From: Piscinibacter sp. XHJ-5 | GTDB lineage: Bacteria; Pseudomonadota; Gammaproteobacteria; Burkholderiales; Burkholderiaceae_C | DNA: 64,000 nt | Direction of reading: 5' to 3' | Assembly: GCF_029855045.1 (NCBI RefSeq) | Contig: NZ_CP123228.1 | Span: forward strand, 3,100,001 to 3,164,000 | Part shown: positions 1-10,630 of the stretch, in pieces | Layout: every line of letters starts with the position of its first letter | How positions within the stretch are numbered: position 1 is the stretch's first letter | Translations under genes and position numbers: made by a program | The notes under the pieces: model-generated | Told to the model about the DNA's origin: nothing | The model's input: only the letters and a program-made list of their open reading frames with translations | The model's database searches: none

Positions 1-912
1 GGTGCTCCGTCGGCGGCGCGCCGGCCGGGAGGGGGTCTTCGCGGGCTGGCCGTCGGGCGCGGCACTCGCGCGCTCCATCGGCTCCGCATAGGAATACATG
101 CCGATGCGCACGCGCTGGTCCTGCCGGCGGGCCGCGGCTTCGTCTTCCTCGATGAACTGGCGGACCACGGGCACCAGCGCGCGCACCAGCGATTGCCATT
201 GCTCGCTGACGATGGGACGCAGCCGCTCCAGCGACTCGCTGGACAGCCCGTCGGCGAACATCGCCTGTTCGAGGTGGCGCGGCGCCGCGCCCATGACGTT
301 GGACACCGCGGCCGACAGATGGTCGCCGACGTTGGCGCCCAGGAAGCCGAACAGCCGCTTGTCGTCGCCGCTGGGGACGAAGGTCTCGCGCAGCAGCACC
401 ACGCTGTCGCTGGCGTCGTCGACCCTGGCCAGGCCGAGTCGGCACAGCTCTTCGAGCAGGCTGCGCGGATGCACGTCCTTGGTCACCGATTGCGCCAGGC
501 TTTCGAAGCTGGGGGCTGCGCCCTGACGCGGCAGCGATTTGCGTGGGGCGCCCTTGTGCCGCAGCTTCGGATCGGTGAGCCAGCGCGCGAACAGCTCGGT
601 GGCCGGCGCGCGCCTGGGCGGTGCCTCGGGCGTGTCGGCCTTGATGAGGCGGGTGACCTCGCGGCGGTTGATACCAGTGGCGGCACTGACGCGGCTGACG
701 GCGCGGTGCGGCGGAACATCGGGGTGTGCCTCGCGCGCGGCCTGCACGAAAGCGGCACGCATCAGTTCGTCGAACTCGGCGTACTGCATGCCGCGCGCGA
801 CCGCCAGCCGAGCGAGCGGGGCCATGACCGGCTGACATGCGTGCAGCAGCAACGCATCGTCGGCCCGGGCGGGCGAGCCGGCAGTGGCGGGCGTGTCGGG
901 CGCGAAGTCCAA
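1..912 (-). CDS. DUF6502 family protein (3' end outside window)
   Basis: The reading frame is open for 304 codons and runs off the left edge. The N-terminal part (MAPLARLAVARGMQYAEF, then a region ending INRREVTRLIKAD) resembles DUF6502 proteins, which I recall as uncharacterised and as having a helix-turn-helix-like N-terminal half. I chose the TTG at 912-910 as start because AGGGAAGTGAG lies just upstream and a stop codon precedes it in frame; the first ATG (MAPLAR) comes 31 codons later. The C-terminus visible here is rich in Arg and Ser. A perfect inverted repeat (948-968) lies 36 bases upstream of the start and could be an operator. Function is unknown. The family call is from recognition of the pattern. 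Confidence 0.72.
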   Translation of the reverse strand, partial: MDFAPDTPATAGSPARADDALLLHACQPVMAPLARLAVARGMQYAEFDELMRAAFVQAAREAHPDVPPHRAVSRVSAATGINRREVTRLIKADTPEAPPRRAPATELFARWLTDPKLRHKGAPRKSLPRQGAAPSFESLAQSVTKDVHPRSLLEELCRLGLARVDDASDSVVLLRETFVPSGDDKRLFGFLGANVGDHLSAAVSNVMGAAPRHLEQAMFADGLSSESLERLRPIVSEQWQSLVRALVPVVRQFIEEDEAAARRQDQRVRIGMYSYAEPMERASAAPDGQPAKTPSRPARRRRST

Positions 913-947
913 GGGTCGCTCACTTCCCTGTGTCCATCATTCAGTCT

Positions 948-968
948 AAATGTGCCATCTGCACATTT
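948..968. promoter_or_regulatory. Inverted repeat, candidate operator
   Basis: AAATGTGC-catct-GCACATTT: two perfect 8-base arms around a 5-base spacer, in a locally A/T-rich patch 36 bases upstream of the DUF6502 start. The spacing and symmetry suit a dimeric regulator. The rest of the 913-1253 gap shows nothing else I can support. Confidence 0.45.
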
Positions 969-1253
969 CAACAAGGGCGTGGTGAATCCGTCACAGGAGT
1001 TCACGCGGATGCTGGGGAGAGAAGAAGGGAAACGCAGCGGGGAGCGCCGCGGACGACAGCGAGGGCGAGGGATCGAAGGCCAAGCCGCGGAGACGGATGC
1101 ATCGACGCATGCTGGGCAGACGTCCGTTCGCGTCGGGCGCACATCGTCCAGTGTGAACCCGCCCGTCTGCGTCAGCGCGGGGTCGCGCGGTCCCGGCGGC
1201 TTGGCAAGGCAATCGCCGGCAAACGCCGTTCCTGGCGCGAGTTGTGAACTGCC

Positions 1254-2171
1254 CTAGTCGAGCTGGGGCAGCGCCAGCAGCTCGAGGTGAATATGCGCGG
1301 CGGCGCTGGCCGCGTCGCCCACCGCGACCGAGATCTGGTTCAGGCCCTTGGCGACGTCGCCGACGGCGTAGAGCCCGGGCACCGTGGTCTGCTGGTGGCG
1401 GTCGGTGAGGAGGTAGCCGGCGCGGTCGTGCTCGGCCCCCAGTGCGACGGCGAGGCCGGAGTGCACGTCCATGCCGAGCGCGCAGTACAGCGAATCGACC
1501 ACTGTCTGCTGCTCGCCGTGGCTCACCAGCACCCGGCCGTCGTGCAGCCGGATGCCTTGCACCGGTGCGCCTTCGACGGTCACGCCGGCTTCCGCGAGCT
1601 CGCGTCCCTGCGCCTCGGTGAAGCGAACATCGCCGGACACCAGGAACACCGTGATGCGATCGGTGAAATGGCGCAGGTACAGCGCCTCGAAGGTGTCGCT
1701 GCCGTGGTCGGCGATCAGGCCGATGGCCAGGTCGCGGGCCTCGTAGCCGTCGCACACCGGGCAGTAGCGCAGCGCGCCCTCCTGCAGCGCCTCGGCCAGG
1801 TGCGGCATGGTCGGAGCGACGTCGCTGACCCCGGTCGCCAGCACGACCTTGCGGGCCGTGGCGCCGCCGCCGGTCCACTGCACCGCGAAGCCGTCGCGCA
1901 GCCGTTCGATGGCGTCCACATGGCCCGCGCGAAAGCGCGTGCCGTAGCGCTCGGCCTGCTCGTGCATCGCGGCGACCAGCTCCGCGCCGACCGCGCCGTT
2001 CGGAAATGCCGGGTAGTTGTGCGAGCGCGGAATGGTCGCGGCGCGGCTGCTGCCGTCCTCGACGACGAGCACGCGGCGCAGGAAGCGCGCGAGGTAGATC
2101 GCCGCCGCGAGCCCGCCGGGTCCGCCGCCGACGACGATCGCATCGGCGTCGGCGGCCGCAGCTGGCGCCAT
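1254..2171 (-). CDS. Thioredoxin-reductase-like FAD-dependent oxidoreductase
   Basis: The 305-residue protein has the layout of the low-molecular-weight thioredoxin reductase family. An N-terminal FAD-binding motif ([12 protein letters not shown], about residues 12-24) is followed by a CPVC redox pair in the usual central position (CPVCDGYE) and a C-terminal FAD motif ending GLYAVGDV. Where typical thioredoxin reductases carry an NADPH-binding GGGDSA motif, this protein reads [13 protein letters not shown], so the pyridine-nucleotide site looks degenerate. Its start overlaps the stop of the upstream CBS gene (TGATG), so the two are translationally coupled. The disulfide substrate and electron donor cannot be read from sequence. 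It is unlikely to be the housekeeping trxB. Confidence 0.82.
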   Translation of the reverse strand: MAPAAAADADAIVVGGGPGGLAAAIYLARFLRRVLVVEDGSSRAATIPRSHNYPAFPNGAVGAELVAAMHEQAERYGTRFRAGHVDAIERLRDGFAVQWTGGGATARKVVLATGVSDVAPTMPHLAEALQEGALRYCPVCDGYEARDLAIGLIADHGSDTFEALYLRHFTDRITVFLVSGDVRFTEAQGRELAEAGVTVEGAPVQGIRLHDGRVLVSHGEQQTVVDSLYCALGMDVHSGLAVALGAEHDRAGYLLTDRHQQTTVPGLYAVGDVAKGLNQISVAVGDAASAAAHIHLELLALPQLD

Positions 2172-2626
2172 CAGTGGCGCGCGCCGGAGTTAGAGTCCGG
2201 CCGGTCGGGCTCCGACGGCCACGAGACGTCGCGCAGCACCTCGTCGGTGTGCTGTGCCTGCCGGGTGGCCAGGTCGCCCAGCGACACGATGCCGACGATC
2301 TGGCCGCGTTCGTCGAGCACGGGCAGACGGCGGATCTGCACGTCGCCCATCTGGCGCATCACCTCGTCGGTGCTCTGGTCCTCGGTGCACCAGCGGGTCT
2401 GCTCCGTCATGATCTCCGACACGTGATGCTGGGTCGGCTCCATCCCGGCGGCGGTGGCGCGCACCGTGATGTCGCGGTCGGTGATCATCCCGACCAGCTG
2501 GTCGTCGCGGCATACCGGCAAGGCGCCGATGTTGAGCTCGTCCATCAACTGCGCGGCGCGTTGCAGCGTCTCTTCGGGACGGATGACCTCGACGCCGCGC
2601 GTCATCACTTCGCTGATTCTTGCCAT
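2171..2626 (-). CDS. CBS-domain pair protein
   Basis: The 151-residue protein begins [14 protein letters not shown] and carries two CBS domains in tandem (about residues 8-60 and 72-125), ending in a short polar tail. Such stand-alone CBS pairs bind adenosyl ligands and often act as energy or stress sensors; the ligand here is not evident. I chose the ATG at 2626 because CAGGAG lies 8 bases before it; an upstream in-frame ATG exists but lacks a good ribosome site and extends into a non-conserved leader. It overlaps the oxidoreductase start by one base. A weak sigma-54-type element lies upstream at 2664-2679. Confidence 0.85.
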   Translation of the reverse strand: MARISEVMTRGVEVIRPEETLQRAAQLMDELNIGALPVCRDDQLVGMITDRDITVRATAAGMEPTQHHVSEIMTEQTRWCTEDQSTDEVMRQMGDVQIRRLPVLDERGQIVGIVSLGDLATRQAQHTDEVLRDVSWPSEPDRPDSNSGARH

Positions 2627-2663
2627 GGCAGGGGCTCCTGGAGTGGGCGGATCCAGGCTCGGC

Positions 2664-2679
2664 AGCAACCCGTGTTCCT
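2664..2679 (-). promoter_or_regulatory. Weak sigma-54 promoter candidate, CBS/oxidoreductase operon
   Basis: Minus strand AGGAACACGGGTTGCT. GG and GC have the required 10-base spacing and the -12 element TTGCT is consensus, but the -24 element is GGAAC instead of GGCAC. The predicted start lies about 27 bases before the CBS gene ATG. Confidence 0.4.
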
Positions 2680-2766
2680 GCCGCGGCGGGGATTCGGGCT
2701 GCAAAAGATCCGGCATTCGCGGCACCGCAACCTACAACGCCGGGCACTTCTTACAGCGGCCGCGCT

Positions 2767-2782
2767 GGGAACCTCGATTGCT
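2767..2782 (+). promoter_or_regulatory. Weak sigma-54 promoter candidate for ligD
   Basis: GGGAACCTCGATTGCT. The GG-N10-GC spacing and TTGCT are consensus, with the same GGAAC deviation at -24 as the divergent site at 2664-2679. The predicted start is about 23 bases upstream of the LigD ATG. Confidence 0.42.
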
Positions 2783-2815
2783 CGACCCGTGCATGTCCCA
2801 CCGTGCCCCCATGCC

Positions 2816-5359
2816 ATGACCGACCTGCTCAACCGCTACTGGCAGAAGCGCGACTTCGAGGCCACGCCGGAACCACGCGGCAAGGTGTCGCGAAGCGGCA
2901 AGGCGCTGTCGTTCGTCGTCCAGAAGCACGCGGCGCGCAGCCTTCACTACGACTTCCGACTCGAGCTCGACGGCACGCTCAAGAGCTGGGCCGTGCCCAA
3001 GGGGCCGAGCCTGGACCCGAACGACAAGCGCATGGCGGTGCACGTCGAGGATCACCCGCTGTCCTACGGCAGCTTCGAGGGGGTGATCCCGCCCGGCCAG
3101 TACGGCGCGGGCACGGTAATCGTGTGGGACCGCGGGACCTGGGAGCCCGTGGGCGATCCGCGCGAGGGCTATCGCCAGGGCAAGCTGAAGTTCGAGTTGC
3201 ACGGGGACAAGTTGCAGGGCGGCTGGGCGCTGGTGCGCATGCATGGCCGCCGCGACGAGCGCCAGGAGCCCTGGCTGCTCATCAAGGAACGCGACGAGCA
3301 CGCACGGCCGGCGGCCCAGTACAACGTCGTCGACGAGCGGCCCGACAGCGTGCTGGGCCAGGCCCAGGCGGCGCGGCCGGCGAAGCGTTCGTCCTCGCGC
3401 GGCGCCGCTCGAAAGACGGGCGGCGCGGTCGAGTTGCCCGCCGGGGCGAAACCGGCCGAGCTGCCGCTGGCGTTCGCGCCCCAGCTGGCAACGCTGGTCG
3501 ATCGCGCGCCGCCGGGCGACGACTGGATCTACGAGATCAAGTTCGACGGCTATCGCCTGCTGGCACGCCTGGACGGCGATGATGTGCGGCTGTTCACCCG
3601 CAACGGCAACGACTGGACCGCAAGACTCAAGTCCCTCGCCGCGGCGGTGAAGGCCATCGGCCTGCCGAGCGGCTGGTACGACGGCGAGATTGTCGTGCCG
3701 GGCAAGGACGGCGCGCCGGACTTCAATGCGCTGCAGAACGCCTTCGACTCCTCGCGCACCGAGAACATCCGCTACTACCTGTTCGACGTGCCCTACTGCG
3801 ACGGCCACGACCTGCGCGAAGTCCCGCTGGTGCAGCGCCGCGCCGTGCTGGCCCGGCTGATGCAGGCGACGCACGACGATCGCATTCGCTACAGCGAGGA
3901 CTTCGTCGCCAAGCCCGACGAGATCCTGCAGAACGCCTGCCGCATGCGGCTCGAAGGCGTGATCGGGAAGCGGCGCGACTCGTTGTACGTGTCGCGGCGC
4001 TCGCCTCAATGGATCAAGCTCAAGTGCACGCACCGGCAGGAGTTCGTCGTCGTCGGCTACACCGACCCCGAAGGCTCGCGCGTGGGCATCGGATCGCTGC
4101 TGCTGGCCATCCACGACCAGGACGGCAAGCTGCGCTACGCGGGCAAGGTGGGCAGCGGCTTCGACACGCGCACGCTGGCGGCGCTCGAGAAGAAGCTGAA
4201 GGCGCTGGCCGTCGCCACGTCGCCCCTGGCCGAGAAAGTGCGCGAGGCGCGCGGCCACTGGGTGCAGCCCCGGCTGGTCGCCGAGGTCTCGTTCTCCGAA
4301 TGGACGCCGGACGGCCGCATCCGTCACTCCATCTTTCACGGGCTGCGCGACGACAAGCCGGCCTCGGTGATCACCAAGGAGACGCCGGCGCCGGCCAAGG
4401 CCGTGGCCGGATCGTCGCCCAGGACGAGCGCGGGGAAGAAGAGCACGCGCGAGCCGCCGGACGACCTCCCGCCGCTGCCCAAGGACCTGCGCATCACCCA
4501 CCCCGAGCGCGTGATCGACCAGAGCACCGGTCTCACCAAGCAGGATCTCGTCAACCATTACCTGCGCGTCGCGCGGCGCATGCTGCCGCACCTGCAGAAG
4601 CGGCCGGTGGCGCTGGTGCGCGCGCCGTCGGGCATAGGCGCGCAGCTGTTCTTCCAGAAGCACGCCGAGACGCTGAAGATTCCCGAGCTGAAGCGGCTCG
4701 ATCCGGCACTCGATCCGGGCCATCCGCCGCTGATCGAGATCGATTCGTTCACCGCGCTGATCGGCGCGGCGCAGATGAATGTCGTCGAGTTCCACACCTG
4801 GAACGCGAAGACGAGCGCGATCGAGAAGCCCGACCGCATGACCTTCGACCTCGACCCCGGCGAAGGCGTGGAGTGGTCCGCCATGCAGGAGGCCGCGGTG
4901 CTGATGCGCACGCTGCTCGACGAGATCGGGCTGAAGGCCTTTCTCAAGACCAGCGGCGGCAAGGGCCTGCACGTGGTGGTGCCGCTCGCGCCGCGCGAGG
5001 ACTGGGACACGGTGAAGGACTTCTCCCAGGCGGTGGTGCAGCACCTCGCGGCCACCGTGCCGAGCCGGTTCGTCGCCAAGAGCGGCGCGAAGAACCGTGT
5101 CGGCAGGATCTTCGTCGACTACCTGCGCAACGGCCGCGGCGCGACGACCGCCTGCGCCTTCTCGGCGCGTGCCCGCCCGGGCCTCGGCGTGTCCATCCCG
5201 GTGGCGTGGGACGAGTTGCCCGATCTGACGAGCGGCGCCCACTGGACCATCGTCAATGCGCACGAGCGGCTGGACACCGGCGACGACCCCTGGGCCGACT
5301 ACGCCAAGACACGGCAGACCCTGACGAAGGCAATGAAGGCAATCGGCTTCCAGAAGTGA
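2816..5359 (+). CDS. ligD: LigD: ATP-dependent DNA ligase with phosphoesterase and polymerase domains
   Basis: LigD is the end-processing and sealing enzyme of bacterial non-homologous end joining. The 847 residues follow the PE-LIG-POL order of Pseudomonas LigD. The 3'-phosphoesterase domain (about 1-190) has FVVQKHAARSLHYDFRLE and HVEDHPLSYGSFEGVIP. The ligase domain (about 220-530) has the nucleotidyl-acceptor Lys242 in YEIKFDGYR, then EGVIGKRRDSLY and WIKLKC. The primase-polymerase domain (about 560-847) has the metal-binding Asp678/Asp680 in TFDLDPGE. The start MTDLLNRYWQKRDF matches the family; the frame is open much further upstream but that leader is not conserved. No ku gene is in the window. 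It is divergent from the CBS/oxidoreductase pair. Confidence 0.96.
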   Translation: MTDLLNRYWQKRDFEATPEPRGKVSRSGKALSFVVQKHAARSLHYDFRLELDGTLKSWAVPKGPSLDPNDKRMAVHVEDHPLSYGSFEGVIPPGQYGAGTVIVWDRGTWEPVGDPREGYRQGKLKFELHGDKLQGGWALVRMHGRRDERQEPWLLIKERDEHARPAAQYNVVDERPDSVLGQAQAARPAKRSSSRGAARKTGGAVELPAGAKPAELPLAFAPQLATLVDRAPPGDDWIYEIKFDGYRLLARLDGDDVRLFTRNGNDWTARLKSLAAAVKAIGLPSGWYDGEIVVPGKDGAPDFNALQNAFDSSRTENIRYYLFDVPYCDGHDLREVPLVQRRAVLARLMQATHDDRIRYSEDFVAKPDEILQNACRMRLEGVIGKRRDSLYVSRRSPQWIKLKCTHRQEFVVVGYTDPEGSRVGIGSLLLAIHDQDGKLRYAGKVGSGFDTRTLAALEKKLKALAVATSPLAEKVREARGHWVQPRLVAEVSFSEWTPDGRIRHSIFHGLRDDKPASVITKETPAPAKAVAGSSPRTSAGKKSTREPPDDLPPLPKDLRITHPERVIDQSTGLTKQDLVNHYLRVARRMLPHLQKRPVALVRAPSGIGAQLFFQKHAETLKIPELKRLDPALDPGHPPLIEIDSFTALIGAAQMNVVEFHTWNAKTSAIEKPDRMTFDLDPGEGVEWSAMQEAAVLMRTLLDEIGLKAFLKTSGGKGLHVVVPLAPREDWDTVKDFSQAVVQHLAATVPSRFVAKSGAKNRVGRIFVDYLRNGRGATTACAFSARARPGLGVSIPVAWDELPDLTSGAHWTIVNAHERLDTGDDPWADYAKTRQTLTKAMKAIGFQK

Positions 5360-5407
5360 AGGAGTGCACGCGGCTGCACCGGCGCGGGAGCCGCCGCGAG
5401 CCGCGGA

Positions 5408-7612
5408 CTACGAGACCGCCAGCTTCTTGCGTGTCGCTCGCCTCAGCGCAGCGGCCAGCTGATCCGGCGGGCAGGGCTTGGCGATGACGGCGAAGCCGTC
5501 TCCCACCGCGGCGTCGAGCCGCGACGTGTAGCCGGTCATGAGGAGCACCGGCAGCTGCGGGTGGCTGCGACGCAGCGACAGCGCGAGCTCCAGGCCATCG
5601 GTCCCGCCGCCCATGACGATGTCGCTCAGCACGACGTCGAACCGCGCATCCGCTTCGAGCTGGCGCAGCGCATGCGCCGCCGATCCGGCGCGCACGACGG
5701 TGTAGCCGATCGACGTGAGCAGCGCCCCGGTCGCTTCGGCAACCTCGTCGTTGTCCTCGACCATCAGCACCCTGCCGCTGGCGGGTGGAATCGCGCCCAT
5801 GGCCCCGGCCGCGCCCGCGGCGGCACGAGTCGACCGCAGCAGCATGGTCACGGTGGTCCCTGCGCCCTGGCGGCTCGTCACCGTCGCGGTGCCGCCGGCC
5901 TGCGTGCAGAAGCCATACACCTGGCTCAGTCCCAGCCCCGTGCCCTTGCCGACGTCCTTGGTCGTGAAGAAGGGCTCGAACACCCGGTCGAGGACCTCGG
6001 GCGCGATGCCGACGCCGGTGTCGCTCACCGCGATCTCGACGAATTCGCCCTGCGCCGGCGAACGCTCCGGCGGCGCGTTGGCGACGGCAATGCGCAGCTC
6101 GCCGCCCTGAGGCATCGCGTCGCGGGCGTTGATCGCAAGATTGATCAGCGCCAGTTCGAGCTCGGCCGCATCGACCTCGATCGCGAGCACGTCGGGCGCG
6201 ATGTCGACGGTGACACGCACCGGGCGCGTCAGCGTGTGCCGCAGCAGGTCGACCACCGACGGCAGCCACTGGCGCAGGTCGATCACCTCGGCGCGCCACG
6301 CCTGGCGGCGCGAGAAGGCGAGCAGCTGCCGGGTCAACCGTGAGCCGGCCTCGACGGCGCGCTTGATGGACGCGATCGGCGTCGCCAGGTCGCTGCCCGG
6401 GCGCATGCGCTCGAGCAGGTGCGCGTTGTTGTTGACCACCATCAGCAGGTTGTTCACGTCGTGCGCCACGCCGCCCGTGAGGTGGCCCATCGCCTCCAGC
6501 TTCTGCGCCTGGCGCAGCGCCGCCTCGGCCTTCAGCCGCTTGTCGGCCTCGGCGTTCAGCTCGCGCAGCACCGCATATTCGCGCCGCGAGCGCACCCACG
6601 CCACGCGGGCCACGACGACCAGTGCCAGGGTCATCGGGAAGGTGAAGGCCCCCAGCAGCCACAGCGTGGATCGCCATTGCGCCAGCACCGCGTCGTACGA
6701 CAGCGACGCGGCGGTGTACAGCGGCGTGTCGCTGATGCGGCGGAAGGCGATCAGCCGCTGCTGGTGGTCGACCGGCGACGTGATGGTCAGCAGGCCGGCA
6801 CGATCGCCGGCGGCCACCCGCTGCATCATGCGTCCGGTCGGCGGCGCCGCCGCGATCTGCGACGCCGGCGCGGCAGGCAGCGGCATGCGCGTGACGACGG
6901 CGCCGCTGGCGAGGAACAGCGAGATCGCCATGCCCGGTTGCGTGCGCCCCAGCTCGGTGTAGAAGTCGAAGAAGTAGGCCGGCCGGATGGCGGCCGACAC
7001 CACGCCGGTGAAGCGTGGCGTGCTGTCGAAGCGGCGATGGGTCACCAGCAGCAGCTGGCCGGTCTTGTCCTCGGTGTCGGGCATCTCGGAGAAGTGGTAG
7101 CCGCCTTCGGGCAGCGCCGCGCGCCGGAAGAAGTCGCGCTGCGCCGCATTGGCGGTGCCGGGCGTCGCGCGGCGGTCGCTGCTGACCAGCAGCCGCCCGT
7201 CCGCAGCCCACACGGTGAGCGAACGCAGCGCCGGCACGCGGTCGACGATCTGGCGCAGCCGGGCCTGGATCTCCTCGTGCGACCGGCGAACCTGCTCGTC
7301 GGACAAGCCGGCGATCTCTTCGGTGACGCGGTCGAAGGCGAGGGCGTGGGTCTGCAGCACGCGCAGCGCGTGCTCATGTGCGATGGCCACGGCATGCTCG
7401 ACCTCGGTCTCGGCCTGAGCCATGGCGTTGCGATGGCTTTGCACCGCCGCGACCGCGAACATCACGGTCGGAACGATGGCCGCGGCCCACATCGAGACGA
7501 GCAGCCACGTCTCGGTGGCCGACTCGCGCCGCGTGAGCGTCATGAGCAGGCGGCCGATGCGGCTGGCAACCGACACGGACACGGCGCGGGGGAACCACCG
7601 ATTCAACGGCAC
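5408..7612 (-). CDS. Membrane-bound hybrid histidine kinase with C-terminal receiver
   Basis: The 734-residue sensor has a first membrane helix near residues 34-55, a large extracytoplasmic sensor region to about 300, and a second helix near 300-320. A HisKA domain follows with phospho-acceptor His384 in GGVAHDVNN, then an ATPase domain (NLAINARDAMPQGG, DTGVGIAPE, GKGTGLGLS) and a receiver domain with Asp664 in VVLSDIVMGG. The H-box with DVNN belongs to the NtrB-like/PAS-kinase type often paired with NtrC-type regulators. I chose the GTG at 7612 because AAAGGA sits 8 bases upstream; the ATG at 7543 has no ribosome site. It is divergent from the NtrC-type regulator at 7991, which could be its partner, but this is inference. 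Confidence 0.86.
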   Translation of the reverse strand: MPLNRWFPRAVSVSVASRIGRLLMTLTRRESATETWLLVSMWAAAIVPTVMFAVAAVQSHRNAMAQAETEVEHAVAIAHEHALRVLQTHALAFDRVTEEIAGLSDEQVRRSHEEIQARLRQIVDRVPALRSLTVWAADGRLLVSSDRRATPGTANAAQRDFFRRAALPEGGYHFSEMPDTEDKTGQLLLVTHRRFDSTPRFTGVVSAAIRPAYFFDFYTELGRTQPGMAISLFLASGAVVTRMPLPAAPASQIAAAPPTGRMMQRVAAGDRAGLLTITSPVDHQQRLIAFRRISDTPLYTAASLSYDAVLAQWRSTLWLLGAFTFPMTLALVVVARVAWVRSRREYAVLRELNAEADKRLKAEAALRQAQKLEAMGHLTGGVAHDVNNLLMVVNNNAHLLERMRPGSDLATPIASIKRAVEAGSRLTRQLLAFSRRQAWRAEVIDLRQWLPSVVDLLRHTLTRPVRVTVDIAPDVLAIEVDAAELELALINLAINARDAMPQGGELRIAVANAPPERSPAQGEFVEIAVSDTGVGIAPEVLDRVFEPFFTTKDVGKGTGLGLSQVYGFCTQAGGTATVTSRQGAGTTVTMLLRSTRAAAGAAGAMGAIPPASGRVLMVEDNDEVAEATGALLTSIGYTVVRAGSAAHALRQLEADARFDVVLSDIVMGGGTDGLELALSLRRSHPQLPVLLMTGYTSRLDAAVGDGFAVIAKPCPPDQLAAALRRATRKKLAVS

Positions 7613-7990
7613 GTCGGCTGTCCTTTGCGTACGGGTCAGGCGCCGGATGATATCGATGCACTGCAGCAATGCATGTCCGAGCGGGTGGCGCTCCGTGCAT
7701 GGCCGAAACAGTCGCATACAACTGGATGGGGTCGGACCGATCGCACATAATGGGCTTCCCCGGACACCCGCCGCACTTTGGTGCCCCGGGCGTTCACCTA
7801 CTCCGAAGGAAGATTTCGACACCAAGCAGCGGTTGTTGGGACCGCTCCCGGCAGTCAACGGAGGTCGCGACCACAGGCGCTTCAGGCTTCACTTCGCACG
7901 CCGGTCGGCCACGACGCCGACCGCGCGCGTTTCGGGCACAAAGCAGTAGACGTGACTTCCCGGGACCCCGGACACACAGGAGGAAGAAAC
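7613..7990. other. 378-base divergent intergenic region
   Basis: The region lies between the hybrid kinase and the NtrC-type regulator. A CATAAT hexamer at 7745-7750 could be a -10 element for the rightward gene, but I see no convincing -35. Unlike many gaps in this window it contains no sigma-54 element that I can find. Confidence 0.4.
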
Positions 7991-9373
<1,383 letters not shown>

Positions 9374-9390
9374 GTGGGGGGTGCTCTGCG

Positions 9391-10287
9391 CTAGGCGGCG
9401 GGCGCGCGCTTGGTGACTTTCACGACGACCGACATCCCCAGGTAGTCCGTCGCCGCGCCCACCCACGTGCCGCTCACCGGTGACGCGAAGCTCGCGTGCC
9501 GGGCGTAGGCCACGCGGATCAGGTCGGTGCCGCCGATCAGGTTGTTGGTGGGATCGAAGGTGATCCACCCGGCGCCCGGCAGGTACACCTGCAGCCACGC
9601 ATGCGTCGCGCCCGACACTGCCTGCTGGTCGTTCGTCGCCGGCACTTCGGGCGTGTACACGTAGCCCGAGACGAAGCGCGCCGCGTAGCCCAGCCGGCGC
9701 ACCGCCTCGATCATCAGCGTGGCGAAGTCGCGACAGCTCCCGCACTGCAGCGACAGCGTCTCGCCGGGCGCCTGCACGCCTTCCTCGTCGCGCGGCTGGT
9801 ACTTCATCGTGTCGCGGATCTGCTTGGTCATGTCGACCAGCAACTGGCGGCTCTCGGTGGGGCCGTCGGTCCGGATGAACTCGCGCGCCCAGGCCATCAG
9901 CTTGTCGTCGGCGTCGTAGAACGGCGTCAGGAAGTGGTGGAGCACCAGCCTGTCCTCGGCGCTGTATTCGAACGGATACGTCTCGGCGCCGGGACTGAGC
10001 GGCAGGTCCAGCGCCCGCTCGCCGGTGTGCTCGACGGTGAAGAGGCAGGTGAAGCGCAGCTGCTCGGCCGGCGTCTCGGGCTTCACCAGGGCAATCGAAT
10101 TCGAGTACGCGTCCTGGATCATCCGGATGTCGGTGGCGCCAGGCTCGACTTTCAGGTCGGTCGCCAGCACCCGCAGGTCATGGCTGTCCCGCGGGCGGAA
10201 CATCAGGCGATGCTCCCCCAGCTGGACCGGCCTCGCGTAGCGGTATTCGGTGGTGTGGGTGATGTCGAAGATGATCGGCACAGGCAT
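9391..10287 (-). CDS. Transglutaminase-like cysteine protease family protein
   Basis: The 298-residue protein has the N-terminal beta domain (FDITHTTEYRYARPV) and a transglutaminase-like core with the expected triad: Cys185 in CGSCRDFA, His in GATHAWLQVY and Asp in FDPTNN. Cytoplasmic members of this family occur widely beside circularly permuted ATP-grasp genes, but none is adjacent here. It has no signal peptide. The ribosome site GAGGA abuts the annotated ATG, so initiation may occur at the GTG two codons later (10281), which has better spacing. The substrate is unknown. Confidence 0.88.
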   Translation of the reverse strand: MPVPIIFDITHTTEYRYARPVQLGEHRLMFRPRDSHDLRVLATDLKVEPGATDIRMIQDAYSNSIALVKPETPAEQLRFTCLFTVEHTGERALDLPLSPGAETYPFEYSAEDRLVLHHFLTPFYDADDKLMAWAREFIRTDGPTESRQLLVDMTKQIRDTMKYQPRDEEGVQAPGETLSLQCGSCRDFATLMIEAVRRLGYAARFVSGYVYTPEVPATNDQQAVSGATHAWLQVYLPGAGWITFDPTNNLIGGTDLIRVAYARHASFASPVSGTWVGAATDYLGMSVVVKVTKRAPAA

Positions 10288-10332
10288 TCCTCGCGGCGGT
10301 TGTGCCGATCATCGCCCAGCCGGCAACCGGGA

Positions 10333-10587
10333 TCAGGGCTTGGCGGGCTTCTTCTTCGACTTCAGGTCGCCGGGTGCCTCGCCTTTTGAGTGCGACTTGC
10401 CGGCCTGCTCGGCCTGCTCCATCGCGGACGCCTCGCCCGCGTCTTCCGGCTTCGCCTGGCGCGCGCCTTCGTCGACCTTGCCCGACTTGACGAATTCGCC
10501 TTGCGCCTTGTCGTAGCGGCGCCCCGCCACGTAGTCGCCTTCGCCTTGCACCTGGCCGCTCTTGGCCTTGTCAGCAGGAGTTCCCAT
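10333..10587 (-). CDS. Small hydrophilic lysine-rich protein of unknown function
   Basis: The 84-residue protein (MGTPADKAKSGQVQGEG) is highly charged, has no membrane segment and ends in a Lys/Pro-rich tail (KSKKKPAKP). It appears intrinsically disordered. I chose the ATG at 10587 because GAAGGAG is 8 bases upstream; an ATG two codons earlier is too close to it. It follows the receiver protein gene on the same strand and may be co-transcribed from the promoter at 11169-11184. I do not recognise a family. Confidence 0.65.
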   Translation of the reverse strand: MGTPADKAKSGQVQGEGDYVAGRRYDKAQGEFVKSGKVDEGARQAKPEDAGEASAMEQAEQAGKSHSKGEAPGDLKSKKKPAKP

Positions 10588-10630
10588 CAGCATTGCTCCT
10601 TCACATGGAGGTCGGACGAGCCCTGCGGCC

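Noticed and set aside
2732..5263. 843-codon open frame on the minus strand opposite ligD
   Set aside because: It is antisense to a clear LigD protein; long antisense frames are common in G/C-rich DNA. Its translation is rich in Arg, Ala, His and Gln without domains.
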